Positions 39,586 through 49,553 of a stretch of 64,000 bases of DNA are shown piece after piece. Positions within the stretch are counted from its first letter, which is position 1. Each line of letters opens with the position of its first letter. The notes beneath the pieces were generated by a model. That model was not told the origin of the DNA. It did not search any database and worked only from the letters and a program-made list of their open reading frames with translations. Made by a program: the position numbers and the translations under genes. The DNA comes from Akkermansia muciniphila (GTDB lineage: Bacteria; Verrucomicrobiota; Verrucomicrobiia; Limisphaerales; SXTU01): the NCBI GenBank assembly GCA_945874145.1, contig CAMCFN010000009.1, forward strand, positions 1 through 64,000, read 5' to 3'.

Positions 39586-40817
39586 CAGTTGGCGAAGCGG
39601 TATTCGCGCTTGGTGAACTTGGCCTCGAAGCCCCGGCCCAGCAGCCAGTAGGGAATCGCGAGCATAGCGAAGCAGAGGGGCCAGCGGGCGACGAGCGGGA
39701 TGCTGTTGGCCGACAGGTGCCACAGCGCGGCGACGACGAGGTTGATGAGGGTCATCGGCAGGAGGAATTTCCACGCGAAGCCCATGAGCTGGTCGGTGCG
39801 CAGGCGGGGCAGCGTGCCGCGCAGCCAGATGAAGAGGACGATGAGCGCGCTGAGTTTGCCGAGGAACCAGCACCATGAGGGAACCCAGGTAAACGGAGCG
39901 AGCTTCACCGGAGGGAGCCAGCCGCCGAGGAACAACGTGATGCCCAGCCCGCACATGGCAAAGAGGCCGAGGTATTCGGCGAGGAAGAAGATGGCGAACT
40001 TGAAGCCGGAGTATTCCGTGAAATAGCCGGCGATGATTTCCGACTCGGCTTCCGGCAGGTCGAACGGCGTGCGGTTCGCCTCGGCGGCGGCGGCGGTGAG
40101 GAAGAGAAAGAAGCCGACGAGGCCCCACGGGGTGAAGAGGTGCCAGGTGTAAAGAAAGCCAAACTTGAGCTCGGTCTGACTTTCCACGATGCCCGGTAGC
40201 GACAGCGTCCCGGCAATCATCACGACCGTCAGCGCGGAGAGGATGAGCGGGATTTCGTAGGAGACCATTTGTGCGATGGCGCGCATCGCGCCGAGGAGGG
40301 AATACTTGTTACGACTCGACCAGCCGGCCATGAACACGCTGAGTTCCGTGCTCGCGCCGACGGCGAAGAAGAACAGGAGGCCCGTCTGCGGCAAGTCGAG
40401 CGGGACCATGTTCTTGCCAAACGGCAGCACGGAGTAGGTCAGCAATACCGGGATAAGCAGCGCGATGGGCGCGAGGAAGTGGACGACCTTGTCCGCCGCG
40501 CGCGGGACGACGTCCTCCTTGATGAGCGACTTGATGCCGTCGGCGATGAACTGGCCGAAGCCGAAGAGGCGGATGTCCGTGAGCGGGATGCCCACGCGGT
40601 TCGGCCCAATGCGGTTTTGGATGCGGCCGAGCCCCTTGCGCTCGATGACGGTCGTGAGCGCAAACATCAGCGGGAAGACGGCGAGAATCGGTGTGATGGA
40701 CAACACCGCCGAAACCACCGCGACCAGCCACTCCGGCGTGGCTCCGGGCAGCAAGCCCAAGAGCAGATGCTTCAGCGTGACGGGAAGTGCGTCGAGTTTG
40801 GCGAACAGCTCGGCCAT
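39585..40817 (-). CDS. nuoH: NADH-quinone oxidoreductase subunit H
   Basis: ORF 410 aa; ERKGLGRIQNRIGPNRVGIP, NRTPFDLPEAESEIIAGYFTEYSGFKFAIFFLAEY. Confidence 0.96.
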   Translation of the reverse strand: MAELFAKLDALPVTLKHLLLGLLPGATPEWLVAVVSAVLSITPILAVFPLMFALTTVIERKGLGRIQNRIGPNRVGIPLTDIRLFGFGQFIADGIKSLIKEDVVPRAADKVVHFLAPIALLIPVLLTYSVLPFGKNMVPLDLPQTGLLFFFAVGASTELSVFMAGWSSRNKYSLLGAMRAIAQMVSYEIPLILSALTVVMIAGTLSLPGIVESQTELKFGFLYTWHLFTPWGLVGFFLFLTAAAAEANRTPFDLPEAESEIIAGYFTEYSGFKFAIFFLAEYLGLFAMCGLGITLFLGGWLPPVKLAPFTWVPSWCWFLGKLSALIVLFIWLRGTLPRLRTDQLMGFAWKFLLPMTLINLVVAALWHLSANSIPLVARWPLCFAMLAIPYWLLGRGFEAKFTKREYRFAN

Positions 40818-40819
40818 GA

Positions 40820-41500
40820 CTATGCGGCGGGAGCCGCAGCGGGGGAAGAGGGTTTGGGCGCAGGAGCCGACGCGGGCGCGCCAACAGGGCCTGCGGCAGC
40901 GGCGGCTTCAGCCTTGGTTTTCGCCTCTGCAGCGGCCTTGGCCTTCGCTTCCACGTCGGCCTTTGCCTTGGCTTGGGCCTTCGCGACTTCAACGGCGAGC
41001 GCGGCGTCGGACGCGGCGGCTTCCGTCGGGTGAATCTTGCGATAGTGCTCGTTGGACTTGGCGAGCTGGTGCTTGTTGACGAGCAAGCCGCCGAAGCGGT
41101 CGGTGTTCGACAGCTCGAACTCGGTGTCCATCTTGATGGACTCGAACGGGCAGACCTCGACGCAAATCTGGCAGCTCATGCAGACCGACAGGTCGATGTC
41201 GAAGGTCGCCGGATAGAACTGCATCTGGCCCTTGTAGTCCGCGCGCTTGTCCTTGCTCTTGACGATGTAAATGCACTGCGGTGGGCACTCCTTCTCGCAA
41301 ATCTGGCAGGCCACGCAGCGCAGGCCCTTCATCGGGTCTTCGGTGTCATGAACCAAGAAGGGAAACTGCCGCGCGTTCTCCTTCGAGGCAATGCGCTGCT
41401 CGGGATACTCGACGGTCGTGAGCCGCTCGGGGTCGTGGTAGCTGCCGGCGAAGTTCTTCGCCGTCTCCACCATGCCTTTGAGTATTCCGGTGCCGAGCAT
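40820..41500 (-). CDS. nuoI: NADH-quinone oxidoreductase subunit I, with Ala/Lys-rich C-terminal extension
   Basis: CVACQICEKECP and CMSCQICVEVCP 4Fe-4S motifs; tail AKAQAKAKADVEAKAKAAAEAKTKAEAAAAAGPVGAPASAPAPKPSSPAAAPAA. Confidence 0.94.
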   Translation of the reverse strand: MLGTGILKGMVETAKNFAGSYHDPERLTTVEYPEQRIASKENARQFPFLVHDTEDPMKGLRCVACQICEKECPPQCIYIVKSKDKRADYKGQMQFYPATFDIDLSVCMSCQICVEVCPFESIKMDTEFELSNTDRFGGLLVNKHQLAKSNEHYRKIHPTEAAASDAALAVEVAKAQAKAKADVEAKAKAAAEAKTKAEAAAAAGPVGAPASAPAPKPSSPAAAPAA

Positions 41501-41540
41501 TTAGGTGAGTTTCAGGATTCGCGCTGCGGGATGCAAGATT

Positions 41541-42761
41541 TCACCGGTCTACCTCGCCGAGAACAATATCCACACTCCCCAGCGTGATGACCGCATCCGC
41601 GATGGTCTGGCCGAGGCACATGTCTTCAAGGATGGTGAGGTTGATGAGGCTCGGCGGGCGGACGCGGTAACGATACGGGTTCGGACTGCCGTCGCTGATG
41701 AGGTAGAAACCCAGCTCCCCCTTGGGCGTCTCGATGCGACCGTAGGCCTCACCCGCTTTCGGGCGGAAGCCGCGCAGCTTCGCCTTCGGGTCCACCACGG
41801 GGCCTTCGGGGATGTCCTTCAGCGCCGGTTCCAGAATCTTCAGCGACTCGCGCATCTCCAGCATTCGAATCATGTAGCGGTCGTAAACATCGCCGTGGTC
41901 GCCGAGCGGGACGCGGAACGGGTAGCGGCTGTAGATGCCGTAATTGTCCACCTTGCGCAGGTCATAGTCCACGCCGCTGGCGCGCAGCATCGGGCCGGTG
42001 ATGCCAGCGTTGATGGCGAGTTCGGCGGAGAGCTTCCCGACGCCCTGCGTGCGGGCCATGAGGATTTCGTTGCCGGAGAGCAGCGCGTCGAACTCATCGA
42101 GAAACTTCGGATACTCGGCCACGACTTTCTTCGCCGCGTCCAACCAGCCCGCCGGCAAATCGCAGCGGCAGCCGCCGAACCTCATGTAGTTGCACATCAT
42201 CCGCGCGCCGGTGAGCGACTCGATGAGATCGAGAATCTTCTCGCGCTCGCGGAAGGCATACATCAGCGGCGTGCCCAGCGCGCCCATGTCTTGGAGCAGG
42301 AAGCCCGCGAGACAGGTGTGGTTCAGCACGCGCGTCAGCTCGGCGGTGATGAGGCGGATGTATTCGGCGCGCTCGGGGACTTGCAGGCCGGCGAGCTTCT
42401 CGACGGACAACGCGTAAGCCCAGTTGTTCGTCAGCGAACAGAAGTAATCCAGCCGGTCCGTGTAGGGCATCGAGCCGAGATAGCTCGTGTTCTCGGCAAT
42501 CTTCTCGTGGTTGCGGTGCAGGTAGCCAAAGACCGGCTTGAGCTTCACCACCGTCTCGCCGTCGAGCACCACGTCCATGCGGAAGACGCCGTGCGTGGAT
42601 GGGTGCTGCGGCCCCATCGCGACTTCGAGCAACTCCCCTTCCCTCCCCTGCCCCACCGGCTGCGCCTTGCGGTGGAAGTCCGTCTTCCCTGCGTCGTAGG
42701 CGAGGTCGTGGAACGTCATGAACTGCGTTCCATCCACAGGTGCTTCAGGGTCAGTGCTCAC
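41541..42761 (-). CDS. nuoD: NADH-quinone oxidoreductase subunit D
   Basis: ORF 406 aa; MGPQHPSTHGVFRMDVVLDGE, GYLHRNHEKIAENTSYLGSMPYTDRLDY. Confidence 0.96.
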   Translation of the reverse strand: MSTDPEAPVDGTQFMTFHDLAYDAGKTDFHRKAQPVGQGREGELLEVAMGPQHPSTHGVFRMDVVLDGETVVKLKPVFGYLHRNHEKIAENTSYLGSMPYTDRLDYFCSLTNNWAYALSVEKLAGLQVPERAEYIRLITAELTRVLNHTCLAGFLLQDMGALGTPLMYAFREREKILDLIESLTGARMMCNYMRFGGCRCDLPAGWLDAAKKVVAEYPKFLDEFDALLSGNEILMARTQGVGKLSAELAINAGITGPMLRASGVDYDLRKVDNYGIYSRYPFRVPLGDHGDVYDRYMIRMLEMRESLKILEPALKDIPEGPVVDPKAKLRGFRPKAGEAYGRIETPKGELGFYLISDGSPNPYRYRVRPPSLINLTILEDMCLGQTIADAVITLGSVDIVLGEVDR

Positions 42762-43402
42762 GCCTTCACCTCCTGTGCCGCGCGATGCGCCTTAGCCTTC
42801 TCCAGCACGTCGTCATGCGGCGTCGGCTCGTATTCGTAATCATCCGGCTCCACATAGTCCTTGCGCATCGGGTAGTCCTTGAAGCCGTCCCACATCAGGA
42901 TGCGGCGCAGGTCGGGATGGCCGTCGAAAAGCACACCGTAGAGGTCGAACACCTCGCGCTCCTGAAACTCGCAGCTCCGCCAAAGCGGCGTGAGCGACGT
43001 GACCTTCACCGGGTCCGCGCGGCCCGGCGTGCGCTGGCGGAGGATGACCGGCCCGTGCTTCATCGACATCGAGTAGAGGTGATAGACCACTTCGAGGTAG
43101 CCAGCGCGCTTCGTCTTCTTCACTTCCTCGACCTCCTTCTCCACGCCGTCCACGACCTTCTTGACCTTCACCTTCTCGGACAGCTCGGCGTCCAGGAAAT
43201 CAACCCCGGTTACGTTCGAGCAATAGTCGAGACGGAGCTGCGGGTCATCCCGGAGAAACTGGGCAACGGCGTAGGCGTGCTCCACATCCACGAGCAACGA
43301 ATGCTGCGCGCATGGGCTGTCGTTCTTCACGACGCTCAACTGCGCGCCGGGCACGGCGGCCTCGGCACGGGCTTTGATTTGCTCAGGAGTTTCGAGCGGC
43401 AC
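42758..43402 (-). CDS. nuoC: NADH-quinone oxidoreductase subunit C (start uncertain, possible GTG at 43402)
   Basis: EFQEREVFDLYGVLFDGHPDLRRILMWDGFKDYPMRKDY; the longer track ORF (to 43609) has an unlikely N-terminus. Confidence 0.88.
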   Translation of the reverse strand: MPLETPEQIKARAEAAVPGAQLSVVKNDSPCAQHSLLVDVEHAYAVAQFLRDDPQLRLDYCSNVTGVDFLDAELSEKVKVKKVVDGVEKEVEEVKKTKRAGYLEVVYHLYSMSMKHGPVILRQRTPGRADPVKVTSLTPLWRSCEFQEREVFDLYGVLFDGHPDLRRILMWDGFKDYPMRKDYVEPDDYEYEPTPHDDVLEKAKAHRAAQEVKA

Positions 43403-43524
43403 GCGGGGGTTTGTAGTCGGCAGACAAGGGTTTGACAAAGAGTTTGTGAGCCAGATTTCCCCGGCGGCCAACGTTCCGCCAGACCGAAAAAGGCGGTGCC
43501 GGAAAGACCCTCCGGTTGAGCGGC

Positions 43525-44187
43525 CTACTTGATGGGAATGCTGATGACGAGGCCGGCAACGCGCGGGGTTTGGGACTTCGACTGCCCGCGAAACATGCCC
43601 GTGTGGCAACTGAGACAGCCCTCGCCCAGCGGGATCGCCCGGACGCTGCGCAAGTAGCCCGCCTCGACCAACTCGAACTTCTCCTGCCCGCCGGCAAGGG
43701 CAGCTGCCGCCTGCTTCTCGTAGCCTGCGCGCGGCTCATGGTGAACGCTCATGGGTCGCGTGTTCACCGAGATCCAGCGACCCTCGACCTTGGATTGCTC
43801 GGCCACTTCAGCGAACACCTCCTCCATCGCCCTGGCCGGCAGCACGGCCTGACCTTTGCGGAAATAGTAGCGATGAATGATCTCCAGTGTGCTCGCATAA
43901 ATCAGGTGCGCCATCTCGGCCCGGTCGCGCGCCACGGCCAAAGTGACCGGCGGCATTTCGCCTGAAGGTCCTTCAGAAACCGCGCCGGGCTTCGCACCGC
44001 CTGGCTCGGCCGCGCGAGCGGTGGGAGCGGACGGCAGGAATAAATTCCATCCGAGGAGCCCGGCGGCTGTCATGGCGAAGCCGGCTCGAAATAGCCAGCG
44101 GGGGATATTAGGGAGATTCACCCCAGTTCGACGTGGTGGAAGAGCGGGAAATTTAGCTCCATCTGAAGCCCAGAAAGCAGTTAGCAT
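43525..44187 (-). CDS. DUF3365 (Tll0287-like) haem-binding protein
   Basis: CxxCH motif GEGCLSCHTGMFRG; ARAMEEVFAEVAEQSKVEGRWISVNTRPMSVHHEPRAGYEKQAAAAL; N-terminal TM; start uncertain. Confidence 0.7.
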   Translation of the reverse strand: MLTAFWASDGAKFPALPPRRTGVNLPNIPRWLFRAGFAMTAAGLLGWNLFLPSAPTARAAEPGGAKPGAVSEGPSGEMPPVTLAVARDRAEMAHLIYASTLEIIHRYYFRKGQAVLPARAMEEVFAEVAEQSKVEGRWISVNTRPMSVHHEPRAGYEKQAAAALAGGQEKFELVEAGYLRSVRAIPLGEGCLSCHTGMFRGQSKSQTPRVAGLVISIPIK

Positions 44188-44214
44188 CCGCCAACTTAAA
44201 CATCCAGCACCCCC

Positions 44215-45681
44215 ATGTCTCCACTCACTTGCCGGGTTTTGCTCTGCCTGATCGCCAGCAGTCTCGCCGCCTTCGCCGAGGTGAAGGCGGGTCATTACAA
44301 CCTCGCGGAGGTGCGCGATGCGGCCACGCTCGAAACGCGCGTGGTGGAGGACTGGCAGCCGTGGGGAGCCGACGCGAAGCTACGGCGGAAGCTGGTCGAG
44401 ATCACCGTGTGCGAATGGTGGCCGGGGCAGAAGGTGCGGCTGCCGGTCACGCTCCTCGCGCCCGCCGCCGGCGCAACGCGGAACGTCATCATCGGCAACA
44501 CGGGCGTGCAGTTGAAAGCGGCGGCTCCGACCGGCGCGATGCTGCGGCTGCTGCGCGACCACGGCGTTGGCATCCTGCTCATCGGCATGACTTCGATCGA
44601 TCTGATGGAGCCGGCCGGCAAGCTGGACGTGGGGATGAAAGCAAATTTCCTCCAGACCAAGGACGCGCGTTACACGCCGGCCTGGATCTGGGGCATGAGC
44701 GACATGCGCGCGCTGACGGCCGCACTGGCGGATACGAATGTTTTCCAGCCGGGCAAGGTTCTGGCTACGGGTGGCTCCAAGCGCGGTGTCGGAGCGGCTG
44801 CTGCCGGCATCGCGGACGACCGTTTCACGGCCATCCTGCCAGTCGTGGCCCCGATCATTGACAGTCCGGGCGGTCCGTATGTCGAAGGCATGATGCCGGC
44901 GGAGGTCACGCGCGCGAACGAACAGTTCCTCGCCGATTTGCTGGCGGACAAGGTGCCCAACGCCCCCGCCTCCGCACGCACGCCGTTGATCAGCCGACAG
45001 AAGGCGCGTGCGGACGAACGCATCACCGTGCGCGAAGCGCGCGACGCCGGCTGGAGCGAAGCTGAGATGAAGGCTGCTTGCACCGTGGCGTGGGAGGTCT
45101 GCCGCACGACGAGCTATCTGCCGGCGTTGCGGAGGCGCGGGTTGGAAATCTTTTACAACCAAGGCTCGAACGACGCGGTCAGTCCGGGCCTACGCGAGTT
45201 GGGCCGGCGTTTTCCAGACTTTCCCATCTACGTCGTGCCCGGCGGCCATCACGGCGCGGCAAAGGAGACGGGCATGAAGAAACAGGTCGGCTCACTGCCC
45301 GAGGTGGACGAAAACCTCTACGCCTTCTCCGTGCACCATTTCTTCGGCACGCGGCCGATGGTCGCACCGCCAAAGGTGACGAGCCAGTGGGACGCCCTCA
45401 CGCGCCGCCTGCAAGTAACCGTGCGCTTCCCCGACGGCGCGGAACCGCAGCAGAACGACCTATGGTGGGCCGTGAACCGCCACCCCGACTACACGCTCGC
45501 GATGGAATACGACGCTTGGGAGTCCGTGCCGATGAAGCGCACTGGAGCGGCAATGTTCAGCGGCGAAGCGACCATGAGCGCCAAGCCCCGGACGCTGGAC
45601 TTCCTCACCGTCCATCAGCACGCAGCCAACGGCTCCACGCTGACGCTATCGAGTCCGCTGCTGTTCCTTGAAGTGCGGTGA
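44215..45681 (+). CDS. Secreted alpha/beta hydrolase resembling the PhoPQ-activated pathogenicity-related family
   Basis: ORF 488 aa, signal peptide; VLATGGSKRGVGAAAAGIADDRFTAILPVVAPIIDSPGG. Confidence 0.6.
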   Translation: MSPLTCRVLLCLIASSLAAFAEVKAGHYNLAEVRDAATLETRVVEDWQPWGADAKLRRKLVEITVCEWWPGQKVRLPVTLLAPAAGATRNVIIGNTGVQLKAAAPTGAMLRLLRDHGVGILLIGMTSIDLMEPAGKLDVGMKANFLQTKDARYTPAWIWGMSDMRALTAALADTNVFQPGKVLATGGSKRGVGAAAAGIADDRFTAILPVVAPIIDSPGGPYVEGMMPAEVTRANEQFLADLLADKVPNAPASARTPLISRQKARADERITVREARDAGWSEAEMKAACTVAWEVCRTTSYLPALRRRGLEIFYNQGSNDAVSPGLRELGRRFPDFPIYVVPGGHHGAAKETGMKKQVGSLPEVDENLYAFSVHHFFGTRPMVAPPKVTSQWDALTRRLQVTVRFPDGAEPQQNDLWWAVNRHPDYTLAMEYDAWESVPMKRTGAAMFSGEATMSAKPRTLDFLTVHQHAANGSTLTLSSPLLFLEVR

Positions 45682-45822
45682 AGTGCTGCCGCTTTCTTGC
45701 GCCACTCGGGGTGGAGTTGAGGGCAAAGGGCGAAGCAGGACAGCGCGTGCCGCCTGTGCTTCCATTTTCAAATTCCGCTCACGCGGGGAGTTATAGATGG
45801 ATGCCAGACTGGAAGCACTGAC

Positions 45823-46656
45823 CTACTTCCCCTTCGCCTTCCGATCGCGCAGCATCGGCGCGAGAAATTTCACCGTCTCGTCGCCGATGACGTGGTAGCC
45901 GGCGAGGTTGGGGTGCCGGTCCCCATACCAGCCGGGCAGGTGCCCGAAGTGCGCGTCGAGGCGGTTGTCCATCACCACGACCGTGGGCGGCGTGCCGCTG
46001 GCGAAGGGCTTGGCGAACTCGTGAAACTTCTCGGGGATCTTCGCGAGCGGGAAGCGCCGGTAGTTGAGCATGTTCGGCCCCTTCTCCAACTCAGCGGCGT
46101 AGCGCGGGTAGATGTCGAAGAGCCGGAGCTTCTCCTTCTCCGCGACCTGGCGGATGAGGTTGTTGATGCGCTCGCTACCGGCGGCGTCAGCGTAGGGAAT
46201 CACCGTCATGGGAATGAGCATCGCCGCCGGATGGTCCTTCCGCAGCAGGGCCAGCAACGCGTGGAAGTCCTTCGGGAAGTTGTTCGTGAAGTCCTCGCGG
46301 CGCGCATTGTCGTTCAGGCCGTAGCGGACGAAGATGTAGTCAAGTCCAGGCAGCTTCGACGCAAGTTTCTCGTAACGGCCCGAGTCCACGAGGCGCTGAA
46401 TGTATTCGCCGCTGAGGGCGAGGTTGATGACGTTGCAAGGCGGCAGGTCGCCCTCGGCGGCGAGGAGTTGGCGGATGATGTCCTCGAGGTGCGGGCCTTC
46501 CTTCACGAGCTTGCGCGGGACGCTGCCCTCGGCCGTGCTGTCGCCGAGGATGAGGATTTGCACCTTGCCCTCGTGCTCGGCGCGCAACGCAGTCGACCCG
46601 AGGAAGGTCAGCGCAAGAAAGGCGGTCAGTCGGAGGATGCGGGACAACGTGGTCAT
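45823..46656 (-). CDS. SGNH/GDSL-type hydrolase
   Basis: ILILGDSTAEG...; IFVRYGLNDNAR; ...YGDRHPNLAGYHVIGD; start MTTLSRILRLTAFLALTFLG. Confidence 0.8.
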   Translation of the reverse strand: MTTLSRILRLTAFLALTFLGSTALRAEHEGKVQILILGDSTAEGSVPRKLVKEGPHLEDIIRQLLAAEGDLPPCNVINLALSGEYIQRLVDSGRYEKLASKLPGLDYIFVRYGLNDNARREDFTNNFPKDFHALLALLRKDHPAAMLIPMTVIPYADAAGSERINNLIRQVAEKEKLRLFDIYPRYAAELEKGPNMLNYRRFPLAKIPEKFHEFAKPFASGTPPTVVVMDNRLDAHFGHLPGWYGDRHPNLAGYHVIGDETVKFLAPMLRDRKAKGK

Positions 46657-46751
46657 GCGCCGAGCTTGGCCGACCAACATGGCGCGTCAACGGCGGACTG
46701 CCCCCGCCCGCCCGCCTTGCCTTCCCGCCGCTCCGGTGTTTAATCGCTCCC

Positions 46752-48044
46752 ATGACCACCGCACACCGCGCATCTCGCCGCGACTTCCTCACCACTGTGG
46801 CCGCCGGTCTGTCGTGTGCCGCGAGCGGCCTGCCCGCCCTCGCCGCTTCCGCCGCCCAGCGCCCGAGGCGCCTCGCCGTCGTCACCACCGAATGGCGCTA
46901 CCACTCGCACGCGTGGCACATGGCCGAGCGCTTCCTCAACGGCTACCCAGTGAAAGGCCGCTGGCACCGCCCGCCCCTCGAAGTCGTCTCCGCCTACGTG
47001 GACCAGACGCCGGAGAAAGACCTCAGCCGCGACCGCGCCAAGGAGTTCGGCTTCACGATTTACCCAACCGTCGCCGAGGCGTTGCGCTGCGGCGGCAAGC
47101 AGCTCGCCGTGGACGCCGTGCTCCTCATCGGCGAACACGGCAATTACCCGAAGAACGAACTCGGCCAGACCCAATACCCGCGCTACGAGCTGTTCAAACA
47201 AATCACCGACGTCTTCCGCGCCGACGGCCGCACCGCGCCCGTCTTCAACGACAAGCACCTCTCGTGGAAATGGGAGTGGGCGCAGGAGATGGTCGCCATT
47301 TCGCGCGAGCTGAAGTTCCCCTTCCTCGCCGGCTCGTCGCTGCCCGTCACCTGGCGCATGCCCGCCGTCGAGATGCCCAGCGGGGCCGACGTGCAGGAAG
47401 TCATGTCCGTGGCGATGGGCGGCGTGGACAGCTACGACTTCCACGCCCTCGAAGTCATCCAGTGCATGGCCGAGCGGCGACGCGGCGGGGAAACCGGCGT
47501 GCGGGCCGTCCAAGCCCTGCGCGGCGACGCCGTCTGGGCGGCGATGGAGAAACCCACTTGGGCCGCCGGCGGCTGGGACCCCACGCTCTTCGCCGCGTGC
47601 CTCGCGCGCAGCCACACGCTCGCGCAGCCGCCCAACGGCAGCCACCGCCACCCCACGCCCGCGCAGATGCGCGCCTTCGTCAAGGACCCGGCCGCCTACC
47701 GCATCGAGTATGTGGACGGCCTCCGCGCCACGATGTTTCTCCTCAACGGCCTCGTCGGCGACTTCACCTTTGCCGCGCGGCTGCGGGGGCAGGCCGAGCC
47801 GCTTTCCACACTGTTTTATCTGCCGCCGAATCCGAACGTCGTCTATTCCGCCGCGCTCATGGCGCAGGCCGAGCGGATGTTTGTGACCGGCAAGGCCCCG
47901 TATCCCATCGAACGCACGCTGCTCACCAGCGGCATCCTCGCCGCCGCGCTGCAAAGCCGGGGAGCCGACGGCCAACGCCTCGAAACGCCCCACCTCGCCG
48001 TGGAGTATCAGGCCCCGCAGGAATCGCTCTTCTGGAAGGAGTAA
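46752..48044 (+). CDS. Conserved hypothetical protein with Tat-like signal
   Basis: ORF 430 aa; SRRDFLTTVAAGLSCAASGLPALAASAAQ N-terminus. Confidence 0.75.
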   Translation: MTTAHRASRRDFLTTVAAGLSCAASGLPALAASAAQRPRRLAVVTTEWRYHSHAWHMAERFLNGYPVKGRWHRPPLEVVSAYVDQTPEKDLSRDRAKEFGFTIYPTVAEALRCGGKQLAVDAVLLIGEHGNYPKNELGQTQYPRYELFKQITDVFRADGRTAPVFNDKHLSWKWEWAQEMVAISRELKFPFLAGSSLPVTWRMPAVEMPSGADVQEVMSVAMGGVDSYDFHALEVIQCMAERRRGGETGVRAVQALRGDAVWAAMEKPTWAAGGWDPTLFAACLARSHTLAQPPNGSHRHPTPAQMRAFVKDPAAYRIEYVDGLRATMFLLNGLVGDFTFAARLRGQAEPLSTLFYLPPNPNVVYSAALMAQAERMFVTGKAPYPIERTLLTSGILAAALQSRGADGQRLETPHLAVEYQAPQESLFWKE

Positions 48045-48183
48045 ACTCAATCTCTAACTGCGGAAAGCAGGTTGATGCGGCAAGTCTGGGCCGCCAAAGA
48101 GCGCGGAATGCAATGGATCGCCGAGCATTACTCGGCCTGAACGCCACCATCCGCCAAAGCCGAGGGATGTTCGGCGCTCCGGC

Positions 48184-49125
48184 TCAATCCCCCGGCAGTT
48201 TCCACCGCCCCAGCAGGCGTAGATCATCCACCAGAAACTCCTGCGCCCCTGCCCCGCTGAACTCGATGGTGAACCAGTCAGCGCTCACATGTGGGAAATT
48301 TGGAAAGGAGCTGAAGGACAATTCCACCCGCTGCCATTTGTCATCCAGCACGGCCTCGATGAGCGACCCGACGGACACCGCTTGCGGGCTGTGCGCATAA
48401 GCATGGAGCGTGAATCGCGCCTTGCCGGTCCCGCCCGGCGCACGCAGCCAAAGTCGCAGCCCGGTGGCGAGTTGGTGTGAGTAATGCCAGCCTCGCACCC
48501 GCGGCGTTCCGACCGTCACGGCCCGCTGCCCAGCCGGCAAAGGGACCAGCAAGGCGGCGTTGCCATCATGCGCCTGCGTGGACGGCTTCAGTGGTGGAAC
48601 ATCGGCTGACGCGGATTCCAGCATCCATCCGGAAACGCCTTCTTCAAAACCATCCAAGAACGGCCAGAAGAGGCGCGTGGGTTTCTCCACGCCGGTGAGC
48701 CGAGGAACCACCGCCCGCATCGGCGAGAGCCGGCGGGAGCCTTCGCCCCCACTCACGAAATAAACAATGGGAACGTCGAGCTCCTCCACCGGCAAGCTCG
48801 CCTCCCACACCGCGCCGCGCTGCACCATCGGCAGCCCACGCCAGTCGCGCGCCGGCCAGTGACCCGGAGCATCCACGCTGAAGTGCAGTGTGACCGGGGA
48901 TGCCGCCGCCGCCGCACCCGGCTGCCACTTCACCTTGAGCTGTTCCGCCAAATGCTCCGCCCGCAGGGACTCAAAGCCAGCGCCCAGATCATTGGTGGTG
49001 AAGCCGCGAGGATAGGCAGTCACGCCACTGACCCAGGCATCCGCCGCCAGCCGGGATTGTGCCGGCGCCGTTGGGCGCAGGCATAAACCAAGCAGGAGGA
49101 AAAGCGCGACGCGCAGCACGATCAC
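48184..49125 (-). CDS. Hypothetical secreted protein (likely GTG start at 49125)
   Basis: Internal start VIVLRVALFLLLGLCLRPTAPAQSRLAADAW gives a signal-like N-terminus; 4-bp overlap with the upstream ORF. Confidence 0.65.
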   Translation of the reverse strand: MIVLRVALFLLLGLCLRPTAPAQSRLAADAWVSGVTAYPRGFTTNDLGAGFESLRAEHLAEQLKVKWQPGAAAAASPVTLHFSVDAPGHWPARDWRGLPMVQRGAVWEASLPVEELDVPIVYFVSGGEGSRRLSPMRAVVPRLTGVEKPTRLFWPFLDGFEEGVSGWMLESASADVPPLKPSTQAHDGNAALLVPLPAGQRAVTVGTPRVRGWHYSHQLATGLRLWLRAPGGTGKARFTLHAYAHSPQAVSVGSLIEAVLDDKWQRVELSFSSFPNFPHVSADWFTIEFSGAGAQEFLVDDLRLLGRWKLPGD

Positions 49126-49370
49126 TTGCCAGATTTGCCACCGGAACCGCCGCTGCTGGCCTTGCCGCCGCCAGCAGTCAGGATGGTGCCGGTCAAAACG
49201 CCCACGGCAAAGAAGGCGAAATACATCAGCGCGGAAGGCAGCGTCACCTTGGTGGGCAACACCGGCTTGAGGGCGAACTCCACGGTGCCCCGGTTCTCCA
49301 TCCCCATCAGCACGAGGAACAACAGGACGACGATCAGGAAGACAGTTTTCAACAGCAGCTTGGCGCTCAT
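49122..49370 (-). CDS. Small membrane protein, LapA-domain-like
   Basis: MSAKLLLKTVFLIVVLLFLVLMGMENRGTVEFALKPVLPTKVTLPSALMYFAFFAVGVLTGTIL: two TM helices. Confidence 0.62.
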   Translation of the reverse strand: MSAKLLLKTVFLIVVLLFLVLMGMENRGTVEFALKPVLPTKVTLPSALMYFAFFAVGVLTGTILTAGGGKASSGGSGGKSGK

Positions 49371-49553
49371 AAATAAAATCCGGGCGGACGCTAGCAACGG
49401 AGCCGCGCGTTGTCAGCAGACAGTTGTCGCGGTTCTCCTTTGGTTCGTCATCCTGCTCCTTCAATACGGAGTGAAGCGGAGCAGGATTGCGAGCAGCAGG
49501 AAATCACCGGAGCGCACTTGCGCTTAGCGCGGGCCACCCTACTTTGCCCGCGC

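Noticed and set aside
41505-42839. + strand ORF of 444 aa
   Set aside because: Antisense of nuoD; shadow ORF.
46740-48050. - strand ORF of 436 aa
   Set aside because: Antisense of the Tat-signal protein 46752-48044, which has the convincing N-terminus.
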